Shown here in pieces: positions 12,201 through 24,719 of a stretch of DNA of 64,000 bases. The translations under genes and the position numbers were made by a program. The number at the start of each line of letters is the position of its first letter. Within the stretch, counting starts at the first letter, position 1. The notes below the pieces were generated by a model. It was not told where the DNA came from. It ran no database searches and saw nothing but the letters and a program-made list of their open reading frames with translations. The stretch comes from Physcomitrium patens (Eukaryota; Streptophyta; Bryopsida; Funariales; Funariaceae): positions 17,022,830 to 17,086,829 of the forward strand of contig NC_037256.1 in the NCBI RefSeq assembly GCF_000002425.4. Direction: 5' to 3'.

Positions 12201-13861
12201 CAAAAGAAATGATGACATTGTATATATTGAATACAGCATAGAAAACCCTTGAAATGTTCAAAAAACAATAATAGTCGGCCCCAGTTCCACTCTGCAGAAG
12301 TTGAAAGATCTTGGTTTCCAAGGTCAGAATCAATCTTCTATCTAAGTCTTTGCCAGAGCAGTCAGTTTTAGATGAAGTGCAATGTTCCACCTACACAAGA
12401 GTTGATCTCAACTTAGCCTCATACTTGCATTCTTCCACCCAACTCTGAATTGTGCAGGTACTAAGGATCCCTTAATTGCCACAAGTGCTTGCAATGCCAT
12501 GCTTTTCTCCACACAAAAAAAGAGTCTCTCTGAGTCTTTCTACTTATCAAACAATCTCCTTGAGTGAGTGAGTGGGGTGTAGAAAGGAGGAATGAAATGT
12601 TGCATGAGAATGAGGTTCAGAGGAAGGGGGATGTGGGGTAAGAGGAAGAAGCCGTTTTGTTTTGTTTCTCACCCTCATTCAGTTACTGCTCTGTCTGCAA
12701 TTAGCACAGTTTGTGAGGGTTGACTGTGTGAAAACACCAATGACAAATGGCACCTACACACACATACATACATACACCTACACACACACACACACATACA
12801 TACGCATGTGCATACACACACATACACCCACACACACCCACACAGACACACATACATACACCCATACACACACATACAGTTTGTCCTCTGTAACAAATCC
12901 TAAAACCCATTTTGACATTGGAATGACATTTTGGAGAATATGAGTGCAGCAGAGTTGGGGCCAATTCTAAGCTCATTGCACACCATGTTCCCCCTGCTAT
13001 TAATCAAATAATCCTTTGCTGAACAAACCCAGTATTGGAAAGTCAAATCTTCAGGCAAGAAAGGCCCACCAAAAAGAGGAATTGATTGAGTGTATAGGGG
13101 AGAATGTAACATAATCAATGGTACACATGAATGTTGCATATTCTCAACTCCCAATCTAGAGTCAGAGAATACAACATCTCCTTTTCTAAGCATTTTATAT
13201 GACACAATGCTCCTTTCTTCCATGGAAGTCTATTTACAGTTAATGACTGCAGTGTCACAGTATGTTTATTCATCTACGGGAAAAAAGTAAAAATAGTTTC
13301 ATCAATGACTCCTTCACTAGCAGTTCCTCTTCCCTTTTTATATGTGTTTTGGACCCTTTGGCCTCCTCCATCCTTCAAAAGTGATGGCCAACTCAGACCT
13401 AAAAAAGAGGTTGAGTTCTATGTCTTGGAGGATGTGCCTATAATGATGCAGACCTCATTCTACTTTTCATTCATTTTCTTACACTACCACAAGTATTATT
13501 AGAATGAAGCCAAATTCAATCCAATAAGCTATAATACTCTGTGTTTTGGATGGGTTTTTATTATCAAAACTTGCAAAATCAGTGTCCATTTTTACCTTGA
13601 GATGTGTGAGTGACAGGGGCAGTGGGTTTGGGTATGGAAATATGAAAGAGAATCATAGATAGAAAAAGCAGAGAGTGGTGGTACAGTACTGAACTGGCCC
13701 ATGGGCTATGACCTCCACAACAACCATTGTCTCTTGTGTGCTGAATTGGCAAAGATGGCAGAGGAATGAAGGAGAGTGAAGGGAAGGAGATTGTCACCCA
13801 CATGGCCTAGCCAGAAGGTGAGACCCAAGGACCTGACATTAAAGTGATGGATCCATGCCTG

Positions 13862-13899
<38 letters not shown>

Positions 13900-14180
13900 G
13901 AATACATACTTGTGTATACATGGATCAAATACTTAGTTGATCATTTCCCCCATAAATAGTTGTGACTGTAGCAAAAAAAACTAGTAAATCCAACTTCAAG
14001 TTTCTCACTGCAAACCTACTATGAAATCATCATTCAAAGACAACTTTTGTGGCCCAGTGGAAAGCTCTAAAAACTGTGTGTTGGTGATTTTCTTAATTTG
14101 ACAAGGAGTGAAGAAAGTCACTATTGTAGACTTTAGGCTGTAGCATCCTTCCTGCCCCAAGTGGATGAAAATTGCCAATG
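9251..14180. other. AT-rich intergenic DNA
   Basis: Mostly AT-rich sequence with microsatellites: (GT)n near 10481-10499, the CA array at 12.75 kb and a (TG)n(TA)n tract near 13860-13900. A minus-strand frame at 12064-12390 starts with a fairly ordinary-looking protein segment and then turns into low-complexity hydrophobic sequence. I cannot assign it. No gene is supported. Confidence 0.45.
12752..12878. repeat. CA/CATA microsatellite
   Basis: About 125 bp of imperfect CACA/CATACA/CACC repeats. It creates artificial His/Thr- or Cys/Val-rich open frames in several phases on both strands. Confidence 0.9.
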
Positions 14181-15350
14181 GTATTTTGTCAGCAATGAAG
14201 TCCACAGCGACAAGAAGCTTTTGAGCGCCGGTTCAACACTGGGTACTGCATAGATAGAGTATATTCCGTGAGAAGGATCGCACAGTTGGAACTAAGCTTC
14301 CTAAGGGAGAATATAGAAAGAAAGGGGGTGGGGAGCAGGATGTCTGAGCTGGTAAAGACTAGGATTACCATTCCTTGAGATTTTGGGCTGCACTGGACTG
14401 GTTGCCCACTTGCACGCTCATCCATCTCTCACTCTAAAATAACAAAAAAGGGGGGCTAAAAAGCCAGAGACAACCGTGTGACAGAAGAAGAGGACGGAGG
14501 AGTGAAGAAGCAGCAGCAGAAGAAGATCCCACCCAGTTGGGGGTGGATGATTATGCAATGGGATCGCACCGAGGACATCGCGGCGGGGGGGCAGCTATTT
14601 GTTGACACCCTAGAAATAGGGGGACGAGGGGAGTTATGAGCCCGTTCATGCGCACCCAAAAAGCGTCTTGACGGGGAGAGGGATTTAGAAAATTCCCCAT
14701 CTGGCCCGGTGGGTGGGCCGGGACTGGGCTGGCTAGCTCTGGGGGAGGTGGCAGGCGAAGTATGGCAAAGGACGCAGAGCCCAATTCTCATCGCCCAGAC
14801 AACAGAGGAATCCCATGCGAGAGTGCGAGGGAGAGAGGGAAATGAATCCACAGCATCCACCCAGCCAGTCAGTCCGCCGTGCTTGCTTGCTTGCTTACAA
14901 GTCCCCCACCTTCTATTCTATTCTATTCTCTGCCTATGCTGCCTGTTGCTGCACTATGCCCTGGTGGTGGTGGGTGCTGGGCTCACTCTTCTCCATCCTC
15001 CGACGGGAATCTGAGCTTCTTCTTCGTCTTCTTCTTCCCAAGCGCCGAATTAGGTCAGCTTCATCATTCTTCTTCCCCTGTTGTCGTTTTGCACACGCAG
15101 CAGGGGAGTGAGGGGCAATTCCCTGAATCGGGCTTCCCCTGAATAGTAGTGTCCAGATGCAACAGCAGATACACCGTTGGTTGACCAAAAGAAGAATCTC
15201 AATCAATCAAATCCCCACCCCCTTCACCCCTTCACCCACCCTATTTTAAAATATCTGTGAACGGAAGAAATGGAAATGACTTGGGTATTGTGATCCTTCA
15301 CCAGCACCACTTCGTCGCAGTCGACTGGAGTCTTTGTGACCATGGGTTAA
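14181..15350. other. GC-rich island without a recognised gene
   Basis: This block is distinctly GC-richer than its surroundings and includes CTT-rich and G-rich tracts. Frames of 60-134 codons exist on both strands but look compositional (Pro/Ser-rich) and match no family I know. It could be a promoter or leader of an unannotated transcript. I see no splice-linked coding exons. Confidence 0.35.
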
Positions 15351-15725
15351 AATGTAGTTGTGTGTCTTCGACAGAGTATTACAAAAAAAAATAAAAAAAT
15401 CAAAAAGTAAATGTAAAACCATTTCATCTCAAACATATTGTGACCTTTTACTTTTACTTTTTTCTCCCAAAATTATACAATGCTCAATGGTTATGATTTA
15501 TGTTGTAATTTCAAAGTTTCAATGATTTAATTAGGGGAATATTAAATAGACCCAAGTTTTTACTAAATCAGACTATCTATCTAGATCATTTGTGCACCTC
15601 CATGTCCATGTTCCCTTCACTCCCAGTCTCTATTTTTAGTGCCCATGCCTCATCCTGACTCTCCCATCTCCTATTGTTACTTGTCCCATTCACAAGAAAT
15701 TTATCTACACAATGTGCTTGTTGTT

Positions 15726-15983
15726 TCACATAAATTCAAAGTCTATCTTGTCTTGTGTGATCATGCTTTTTTCCGAGGAGATGTAAAAGCTTGTAAGTAG
15801 GCCACTAGTATCCTCCTCCATGCACTTGATACGAGAGTTGAATTTCCATGAGAGATACAAATTTAAGCTTTGGAAATGGCCCCCACATTCTTTCTTGTTG
15901 AAGGTGATATCCACATCATGGTTGGCATGATTGGCAATGTTCCAAGTGAAATAATCAATCACCAAAGGATAAATTGAATTCAT
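15726..15983 (-). pseudogene. Decayed GH16 xyloglucan endotransglucosylase/hydrolase (XTH)-like fragment
   Basis: The 85-codon minus-strand frame reads through the catalytic part of a glycoside hydrolase family 16 XTH-type enzyme. It contains GGHFQS...YLSWKF, then RIKC, then DTSGLLTSFYISSEKS, then QDKIDFEF. Working enzymes read (H/Q)DEIDFEF(L)G at this site, and the first Glu is the catalytic nucleophile. Here it is Lys. The frame then stops right after DFEFM, so the rest of the fold is missing (a full enzyme is about 280-300 residues). No flanking exons were found. XTHs cut and rejoin wall xyloglucan in the apoplast. This piece lacks both a signal peptide and the nucleophile, so it should be inactive. 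Other GH16 subfamilies are possible. Confidence 0.6.
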
Positions 15984-18602
15984 AGAAGTTCTCTTTATTT
16001 TTTTATATTGCCTAGGTTTTTGGTTGTAGTGTTTTTAGTTTTTGGTGTTGTGTGAAGTCATTAGTAAAGTCTCGAGAGTTGAGCTAATTAATCACATGTT
16101 GGAGCATGTTCTTTTTTGTCTTATTACCTATTTTTGCATAGCAATTGCGAAGAGGTTAAGGTTTTTAAAAACTAAAAAGCAGTTGATTGTAACATACTTG
16201 TGTGTGTGTGTGTATGTATATATATATATATATATATGTATTTTTTCTTCAGATTTTTGGTTTTTTTATCATCTTTTCACGGTTTATTAAAATTGGATTG
16301 TACATGGCAATGCCATGTGCTTCTCTTGCTAGCTATTTGCTTATTAATTTTCAAAATAATTTTGTAATGTTGAGTAAGTTATAGTTTTTACTATGATTGT
16401 TCAGATGTACATGTTATGTGATTGAAGGTTAGTTTTAAAATTACAAGGAGTTTTGTGGCAATGGAACATAGTTAACTTTTTTGTTAAAGAATTGATATGT
16501 AGTAAAAAAAACAAAACCAATTCTCTCTATTCTAATTAATCCTAATAAGTGTGTGAAAACTAGTTTGTTTTGAAGTATTATTTTTTGTAATAGATGAATA
16601 TTAACCCTAACAAGTGTGTGAAAATGAAAGGAATGAAGATGTAGGATGGGAAAGTGCAATGATGGATTAGACAGATGGATTGTCTAGTAAAAATCTAGGT
16701 CTATTTAACATTTTTCTATAATTATTATTGATTTTTCCAAAATAAGGTGGATAATTTATCCAAAGACTATTTTTTGTAATAGATGAATATTTAATCATTT
16801 TTTCAATTAAATAGTGGAATTGCTTATATTTGAATTAGTCAATTTTTATTCTTAAGAAGAAGAAAAAAAAAATAAAATAAAAACAAACAAACAAACAAAC
16901 AAATTTTATTATATGCATTTCAAATGCTGGTAGTTGAAGTATATAAATAAATATGAAGCATTGTAATTGATGCAAACAAAAAAATCATACAATATATGCA
17001 CAAAGTGTATCTATACATCAACAAATGACCTAGTTGCCAAAATAATTGTTGAATAAGATAAAATAAATGCCAAACTGGCTCAAATCTAAGATAAAATTAT
17101 ATCTAAAAAATTCATTTTAGTTGCTGAATTTTTATCTTTATTTTTTGATTGAATATATATGATAATGTTTTTAAATTTATTGCAACTAAAATACATGTAT
17201 CATTTGAACATCCATGGCAAAACCACTTAATATAAAGCAATTTGTACTCAGGATGCAAACATTTATTTTTGTCACTGCCACAAATAATCTAAAAATTCTT
17301 GATATTACCAAAAAAACACAGTTAGGTGACTTATTAATTTTATTATAAGCTTTGAGATTTCATGTTTTTTAAAAAAGACAAGACTTGTGCATTAATTGAT
17401 ATATTATAACAACTTCATTTGCTACAAGAAGTAATGGTTAATCTATACTCCTTGTTTAAATTATTAAGGTCTTAACACTAGTGTGGAGTATGCAAAGTAC
17501 ACTTTTAATTGATTTTTGAGATGATTTTTATTTACATAAAATAAGAAAAAAATAAAATAAAATAATTCATATTTTAAATTTAGATTATATATATAATGCA
17601 ATTATTATTAACCATGTGTTTTAACTATTTAATAATAATCTAGAAATACCATATACTTATCTAGTTAGCATTTCAAATCAAATATTTCTTGTATATATAT
17701 ATATATATATATACTTAAAATATTTATTTTAATCTATTCAAGTAAATAGATAGATAATAGTCATTGCTTCATTATTTATTTTAATACATTTGATATTTTT
17801 TGAACGAACACCTTAGTAAAAACATCATAACTATTTAAATTTCAGTTATGGAGAATTTTCATAATCTTTGTCTTATTTAAAAAATGATCACTTAAAACCA
17901 TAGACAATATTAAAAGATATATCAACATATTCTAATATATTTTATTATTATTAATATTATTTTTCTAAATAAATAAAAAATATTTTTTGACAATCTTGTT
18001 TATGACACAAATACTCTGCATTTTTTTTGTAGTTATACATAATTTTTAAAATTATACTTTATTTATTTATTTTTACTATTTTAAAATTTTATTTTTAAAT
18101 TAATTTCTATAAATAATCAAGAATTAAAAATAGAAAATTATTTTATTGTAATTTATTAATTTTGTGTATTATTAGGTTTAATGCAATCTTCTATTTTTTA
18201 ATTTCACATTCAATGATTTATGTTGTTGTAGCCTTGTACTTCTAATTTTTTTTTATAATTGTTTTTTGATAATTTACTAAAAATTTCATATTTTCTATTT
18301 TTTTTTTTAAAAAAGAATGTATTTTGGTAATTGAGAGGAAATAATGAGTTCACTTAAGAGCAGTTATTATATTAGACCTCATTACCTGTTACATAAATTC
18401 TTGGTCAAATTAAAGTAACAATGTCAATTTAGATAATTATGCTTACTAAGAAATATGTTCCAATTGTATTTCAATATATTCATGATTACTTTACTGATTT
18501 TAACAACTAGCTGGTTCTAATATTTTAAAAATAAGGTAACCAACTCAATTTATTTTGGTTTAGAGATACTTGAATGTTTTTTTTATCAATTATAATACTG
18601 CA

Positions 18603-18650
<48 letters not shown>

Positions 18651-19960
18651 GAATAAAATAAACTATGCTTTTATAGTAGATAGTATTAGTTATTAACAAA
18701 TTAGCTTACAAATTATTAAATCAAATATGTCATTGTTCAATCAATTACAAGTCTTTAATTGATAGTTACTTGTTTGATCCATTATAATTTATGAAACTTT
18801 ATCCAAATTTAATTATAAAAATTTATTTTATTTCCATCAATACTCCAATATATAATAAATTTGACAATTACTTGTATTATTTTCATTGTCTTTAGAATAG
18901 AAGTAGTAAAAATTAATATTCAATAGACTGCATTTGATATATACCAAAGGACCTTGTTCATGTTGTTATATTAGGAAAATTATGAGGAGTTTATTTTAAT
19001 ATTATTTAATATGATAATTTTAAAAAATGTATAATAGAAATAAATAAAAAATACATTCTATTCTTTATCAAATTCCATTCACAACCTCAAAAATACAAAT
19101 AGTCTTATGAACAAGTGTTAACTTGTACATTAAGATTCATCTTTAGTTTTTACTAATTTAATTTGTTTAAAAGATAGTTCATACTTAGAACCAAAAAAAG
19201 AGCTATGTCAATATGGTTTAAATGGCATAAAAGAGTGACAATCAATGCATAAAGAATTTAATCAAGGACATGAATACTTGGCTATTGCATAATTAGCATT
19301 CCTAAAACAAACAAGATAATTCTTCACAAATTTTTGGATTGGTGCCAAGTACACGAGATATAAAATTGGGCAAAATTTCTTTTACATAAAATATCCTCCT
19401 ACCTATGCAAATAGACCTTTGGAGTCATCTATTTAGAAACAAGCAATCTCAACTTTTAGATATCTTTCTAAACCTAAAATTTTCAAATTATTTGGAAACT
19501 CCTTTGAAGAATTTGCATACATATTATTTAAACCCAAAGAAATATCTTAACTTTTAAGAACAAGATATGGTGTAATTACAAAATAAAATACATTATTTGG
19601 TTCAATCTCAAAAATATGAAAATATGATGTGCAAAATTACATACCAAAGCATTCTTAAGCTACCTATTCAAACATAACCTCTATTAAAAAAAGATAAAAT
19701 ATGAATTGATTAGCAAAAAAAAGTAAGGAAATGCAAAACTATTAGAAGACCAAAATTTCTCTTATTACACTTATTACACACACCACAAATAAGAATTAAG
19801 CAAGTAAGATTTGGATTACACTCGTAGCATTGCCTAAAAAAACAAAGATATTAGAGCCAAGACTATCTTGTTTTGTTTACACTCTCGATTTTTGCAACTA
19901 GTGTATCCCAGTCGTGTCAAAAAAAGAAAAAGAAAAAAACTACTATACAAAATAGCCTAT
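15984..19960. other. Very AT-rich intergenic DNA
   Basis: About 4 kb of strongly AT-rich sequence. AT microsatellites occur near 16213-16237, 17695-17714 and 18609-18646, and an (AAAC)n run near 16885-16902. No frame over about 85 codons and no recognisable transposon protein was found. It probably contains old, unrecognisable repeats. Confidence 0.5.
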
Positions 19961-20050
19961 GCTACCCAACCTGCACTGCAAAGTTGAATAGCAATGCAGG
20001 AATTGTGCGCAAATATTGCATCTATCTACAGACTTAAGAAAGAGCTAATT

Positions 20051-21180
20051 TTATACAGCGTACACCTTGATAAGCTGCTGAATAGCAGTCCGGCACACGG
20101 GACAACCCCAACCTTTCTCTTTGATCTCAGACAGGCAATCCATGCAACCCGCCAAATGACCGCAGGGGATGCACACAACCTGAGCTGGAGCATCCCAACA
20201 AACAACACACTGACCACTTTTCTCTCCAGTCACCGTGGATGCGGGAGCTGAAGATTGTACAGGCTGTGCGTCAGCTGCGTAATCAGTCTCAACTGGTGAT
20301 GTATCAACCGATGGGTAGTGAATTGGATCACCATCTTCGCTTAGAAGTACTGGGGGTAGAGGCGGGGCTGATGGTGGAGCTGATGGTGTTGATGATGTCG
20401 GAGTCGAAGGGATTGACGTAGTGTTGTGCGTTTCAATGGGTTTGGATGCTGGAATGAGTGCTTTCTCATGTTCGGGCTCAGCAACTTCTTCTGCAAGTGG
20501 CACGCTACTGCTAGGTCCGGCTTCAGAGGCAACGTCCCACCCATTGAAGCCTGAACCCAATTCTTTGTCATTGTCCCTCCAACCACCCAGAATAACTCCT
20601 TCATCAGCAGCCGTGCGCAAAGATGCATCCATAGCCATCTGCAGAGCTATGTCACTCTCTGAAGGTTGCTTAAGAAAACTTGGTGTTGAAGTTTGTTGAT
20701 TGTTGGCAAGTGGTAACTGGTGTGGCAGAGCCGGTCCTATACAAGCCTTATAAAAACGTTCCAAGTTTGCCTTATCACCTGGAACCTCAGCCATGAACTT
20801 ATACTTCGTTCCTATACCATCCCCAAGTTTAACAGAACCTTCAGAATGCAGCAATGCAGAACTAGGAGCCCCTTACCCAGCTCTAGTAAAAACAATTCCT
20901 CAACAGATTCACTCCATCACTTTTCTGGTCACGGCATAAACAGAAAAGAAAATAAAGAAAACACAAGATTGTTCCAAATCAACAGAATGAAAGCTTTAAA
21001 GAACTTACTTGTGCCCTTGTCTGTTAATATTAGAACTGGGTCAGGTAAGCTGAACTTGGGTTCCTCCACCTCAGCCCTAACGAGTGGAATAAGAGTACGT
21101 GGTAAAGGATCCTAGGAAACAGAAAATTAGCAATTAGTCACCCTCAAATTCTGTAATAAACCAACAATCTCAATCCCTGC

Positions 21181-21225
<45 letters not shown>

Positions 21226-22788
21226 CAAGAGCTAACCGCCCTCACCGTTGGAGATTTATAAATAACGAGCTCAAATTTGGGAGGTCTCTTTGGATTAGAC
21301 TCTGTTGGCACCACTACAGCCCAACTACAACACAACAGTAGGAATCGATACGTCAGTACACACACAATATCTCAAAGTGACGCTTCAAAATCTACTGAAA
21401 TGTAATAACACGCAAAAAGCAAATCAAGCGTGATTAAAACACGGATAAATTCAGCTGAACGACCCTGCAATTAAGTAACAGAAATATGGCATAATAAAAT
21501 ACGTCGGAAACGACTCGAGCTCTCATTTAATTGAACCAGAACAATCCTACGATTAAGTCAAATGCATAGTGGACAGATTTGCTTACATCCCCTTTGTGAT
21601 CCATTGAGGTGCGAGTTGTTCTAAAAAGCTAGGTCCCGACAGCTCCCGAAGCATCCCAGAAAATAAAGCTACACGATTCTGAGCAAAAGGCAGCACATGG
21701 ATGCTATAAAACTTAAATTGAGGAAAAAAAAATATCATTGAGAGACAGCGTTACACTATCAACTCTGAAGCTCACCACGAACTCTCTCATTCACTCTAAT
21801 AACCCCCTTAACCAGTGAAGCGCACATGCTTCGCCGGGGCCATTCCCAAGAGACTAATGGTGGTTTCATTCATAAGACAATCCAAAATATCAGTACATCA
21901 GATTCCATACAAAAGTGGTGAAGACATGAACGCTATACAACAACTAGAACATCACTGTTTTAAGTCTTGCAAAGCGTGATTGGTGTTATTAGCACCGATA
22001 AAATTGGAGTATAAGTCGCAGACAAAAAGATATGAAAATACCTCAATGATCCGTACAACAGATAGATGACCCCGATTTCGTGCCAAATCCAACGGCGTCA
22101 AAGCATCATCATTTACAGCAAGCGGATCCGCTGGAGCACAAGGAGCAATTGATTTAGGCTTGCTTTAATTTATGCTGAATTTCAATATCATCAGAACAGG
22201 CATTACCATACAAGTGAATAGAGATAGCATACCTCCACGTGATAGTAACAAGTACACAATTCTATCTGAACCATTCTTTGCAGCCAAATGTAGTGGCGTG
22301 CCTCCATGGGACCCTGAATCAGGAACAAGTTGTTTTAGAACTGAATCGCTTTCTTATGTCCAAGAAACACCACACCTACTGTATCTCAATTTGACAAAGC
22401 ATCGGTACTATTAGCAATTCAAATATTCTGGACAACGTACCAGGTTGATAAGCTTTTACATTGGCTCCTAAATTGAGGAGGGTTAACACCATATCGAACA
22501 TGTTTCCACTTGCGCATGCTACATGCAGAGGAGTACGACCCTCTTTGTCCACGAACTGGGAAACAATAATTCACTTTCAGGAATAGAACGCAAAAACTAC
22601 CATTATCCGCAGTTCGTACTGCATAAGATCAATCAAGCAGCGCTTATTCCAGAATAGTTTTTACGAAACTTAAGAACAACTCTCACCTCTAAAGATGTTC
22701 CATCATGTTGTAGAGCCTTCACAACCCTAACATTTCCAGTTTGGACTGCTTGATACAGCTGCTCCTCTTTACTTGTTCCGTTCCCCAT
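20051..22788 (-). CDS. Ankyrin-repeat RING E3 ubiquitin ligase, XBAT34/XBAT35-like
   Basis: Eight coding exons with consensus splice sites join in frame to 493 codons: 22788-22687, 22555-22441, 22313-22233, 22130-22042, 21678-21587, 21324-21246, 21111-21009 and 20871-20051 (stop at 20051). The N-terminus MGNGTSKEE fits a Gly2 myristoylation signal, as in Arabidopsis XBAT35 (MGQQQSK). Exons 1-4 encode ankyrin repeats (GRTPLHVACASGN, GGTPLHLAAKNGS, ALTPLDLARNRGH). Exons 5-7 carry the family-specific stretch IWAVVVPTESNPK and FELVIY. The last exon holds a PPSAPPLPP-type linker and GDPIHYPSVD, then a C-terminal C3HC4 RING (CVVC...CIPCGHLAGCMDC...CPVC) ending IKVYAV. It should transfer ubiquitin to substrates; XBAT35 acts in ethylene and defence signalling in Arabidopsis. 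Length is close to the Arabidopsis protein. The acceptor of exon 8 was chosen because it alone keeps the frame. It is divergent from the Rab3GAP-like gene. Confidence 0.9.
21187..21222. repeat. AT microsatellite in an intron of the XBAT35-like gene
   Basis: A run of about 18 TA units lies in the intron between coding exons 6 and 7, close to the exon 6 donor (intron begins at 21245 on the minus strand). Confidence 0.9.
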
Positions 22789-24719
22789 GTCCACTTCAAA
22801 TTTCCAATTGTGATTACTCCCACGAAAGCACCTGTGCAGAAACTAAACAGTTGAAGATTGAGTTGAAAATTTCCAGATTCATTTTTTCTTTCTATATAAG
22901 ATCCACATTACAAAGTTCTCTGAAGCTCATATCATAACATTAACTAATTAGAAAACAGTATACGAGACACTCGCACATGATCTCCTGTAAACCTTTACAA
23001 TTGCACTAGAATAAAACCTCTCAGAAAGGAGGCCATTCTCACAGATTATTAATAAAACAGGTGGCACAGCGAGTAGCACCCAAATCGAAATACGCAGCTG
23101 GATTGAAAGATACCACAAAGAATTCAATTCTCATAAAAGGGACCTAAGATCATAAACAACAACAATTTAATTACCAAATCGGATAAGTGTCGTAGTGTTT
23201 GAGAGGACTAGCAAGGGCAAAAACCTGAAGTTAATTCTGACCTCTCTACTCCTAAAACTGGGCACCGATAATTTTTATTTTCCAGTTCTAACAAGAAGGT
23301 AAACCTAAAATGACAAGCACGATCACAGATCCAAACACTCACCAATCCTTCACCCCGAGGTTCGACAGCTTCACAAATCCAAAACCCAGAAAGCTTGGAC
23401 ACCTATCTGAAAAACCGATTGGGAATCTGATCCTTTGGAAATGCACACGCTCCTCTTCAACAATCAAATCAGCTCAACTGCTGTACAACCCTTGGTTAGC
23501 ACTTCAGAATATGCTTCCTCCATGCGCAGTGCCAACTTCCAAGTAAACCAAATTAAGGAAGTAAAAAACAGTAGCCTCGAAGCCAGTGTCGGTGCCCCCA
23601 CGAGTGCTGAAATCTTCATCTTCAGATTTCAGGACTCGTGGTTTACGCAATCGGGTTTCCATGTGTCTGACAGGTGTCTTCAGAGCAAGTGAAGGGCACC
23701 GATCGGCCGAGCTTCCAGATTGCTTCCCTCGGAATTGTTATGACCAGCTAAAAAAAAGGATGAAACCCAATTGAGAACCGAGTGAGAGCTGGGGCACCTG
23801 TCTTTCTTCGAACCCTACCTTCTCTCTGCCACCACCTGTCCTGCCCCGCATTGTTACGCTGTAGATGCCAAACTTTGATACTTGGGTCATTGCTTTCTTC
23901 GATCTATCGTGGTGCATGTTCATAGAGTACGTCTCGCAGAATTCGAAGTCTTCTTGGATCAGTTTCGCTTCTAAAAATTGGTGGGAGGTTGGTCAGGTGG
24001 TTAGCGTTGCGGAGCGGGTTCTATTGTGGGTAGCATGGCGTGAGCTCGCTGGCTGGTTCAACTCATGCACGTATGACTTTACGATGATGTTTCCTGTTTT
24101 CCGTTCGGAAATCATATCACGGGTTGTGTCGATGACCTAATTTGGGAACCCCGTAGGCAGCGCGAGGATTTTCGTAGTTTACAGGTATTGATTCCTTTCT
24201 TCGATCAGCCTGTCTAGTATGCGAAGATGATAGATCTGTAGGCATGTTCGAGCTTGCTTTGAAACCGTTCTTTCGAAGGAGATTATTGAACGATGTGGAG
24301 CTAATGGCTTTGGTGAAGTGTAGTTATAGTTGATTCAAAATCACATAGCGAGGTTGAGTTGTCAATTTAGTTATATTCTAGTCTCTGTTCCTCGTAATTG
24401 CGCGTTACTTCTTACAGGAGAAAAAAGATTGAGAGAATTGTTTCCCAAGAAACACATGGGTTTTTTGGGTGATGGAGTTAATCATAATTGGATCAATATT
24501 GCGTCAGATAATGTAGTCTGAAGGATGATTTCATTACGTTGTGGTGAAGAGCGTGCTTCAAATAGAAAGTTTGTGCAGGGTGATCTTTTAAAAAAATTGC
24601 ATGCTTAACAGAATCCTTAGAAATTTTTGTTATTTTCGTTGTTTTTGTATTTTGTTTCTGATGATTGATTAATTGGAATGTCTACAGATATCACTTGATA
24701 CACCACACTTGTAGAAATA
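22789..24719. promoter_or_regulatory. Shared intergenic region of two divergent genes
   Basis: About 1.9 kb separates the start codons of the XBAT35-like gene (minus) and the Rab3GAP-like gene (plus). It must hold both 5' leaders and promoters. A possible leader-intron splice acceptor (minus strand, near 22830) precedes the XBAT35-like ATG. The short frames on plus (23310-23774, 23865-24140) show no domain. Transcription starts cannot be placed from sequence alone. Confidence 0.5.

Noticed and set aside
12662..12976. His/Thr- and Cys/Val-rich frames
   Set aside because: These are translations of the CA microsatellite.
14479..14498. TGACAGAAGAAGAGGACGG, similar to the start of miR156
   Set aside because: Matches the remembered miR156 sequence only over the first ten or eleven bases, and no miRNA-type foldback was seen around it.
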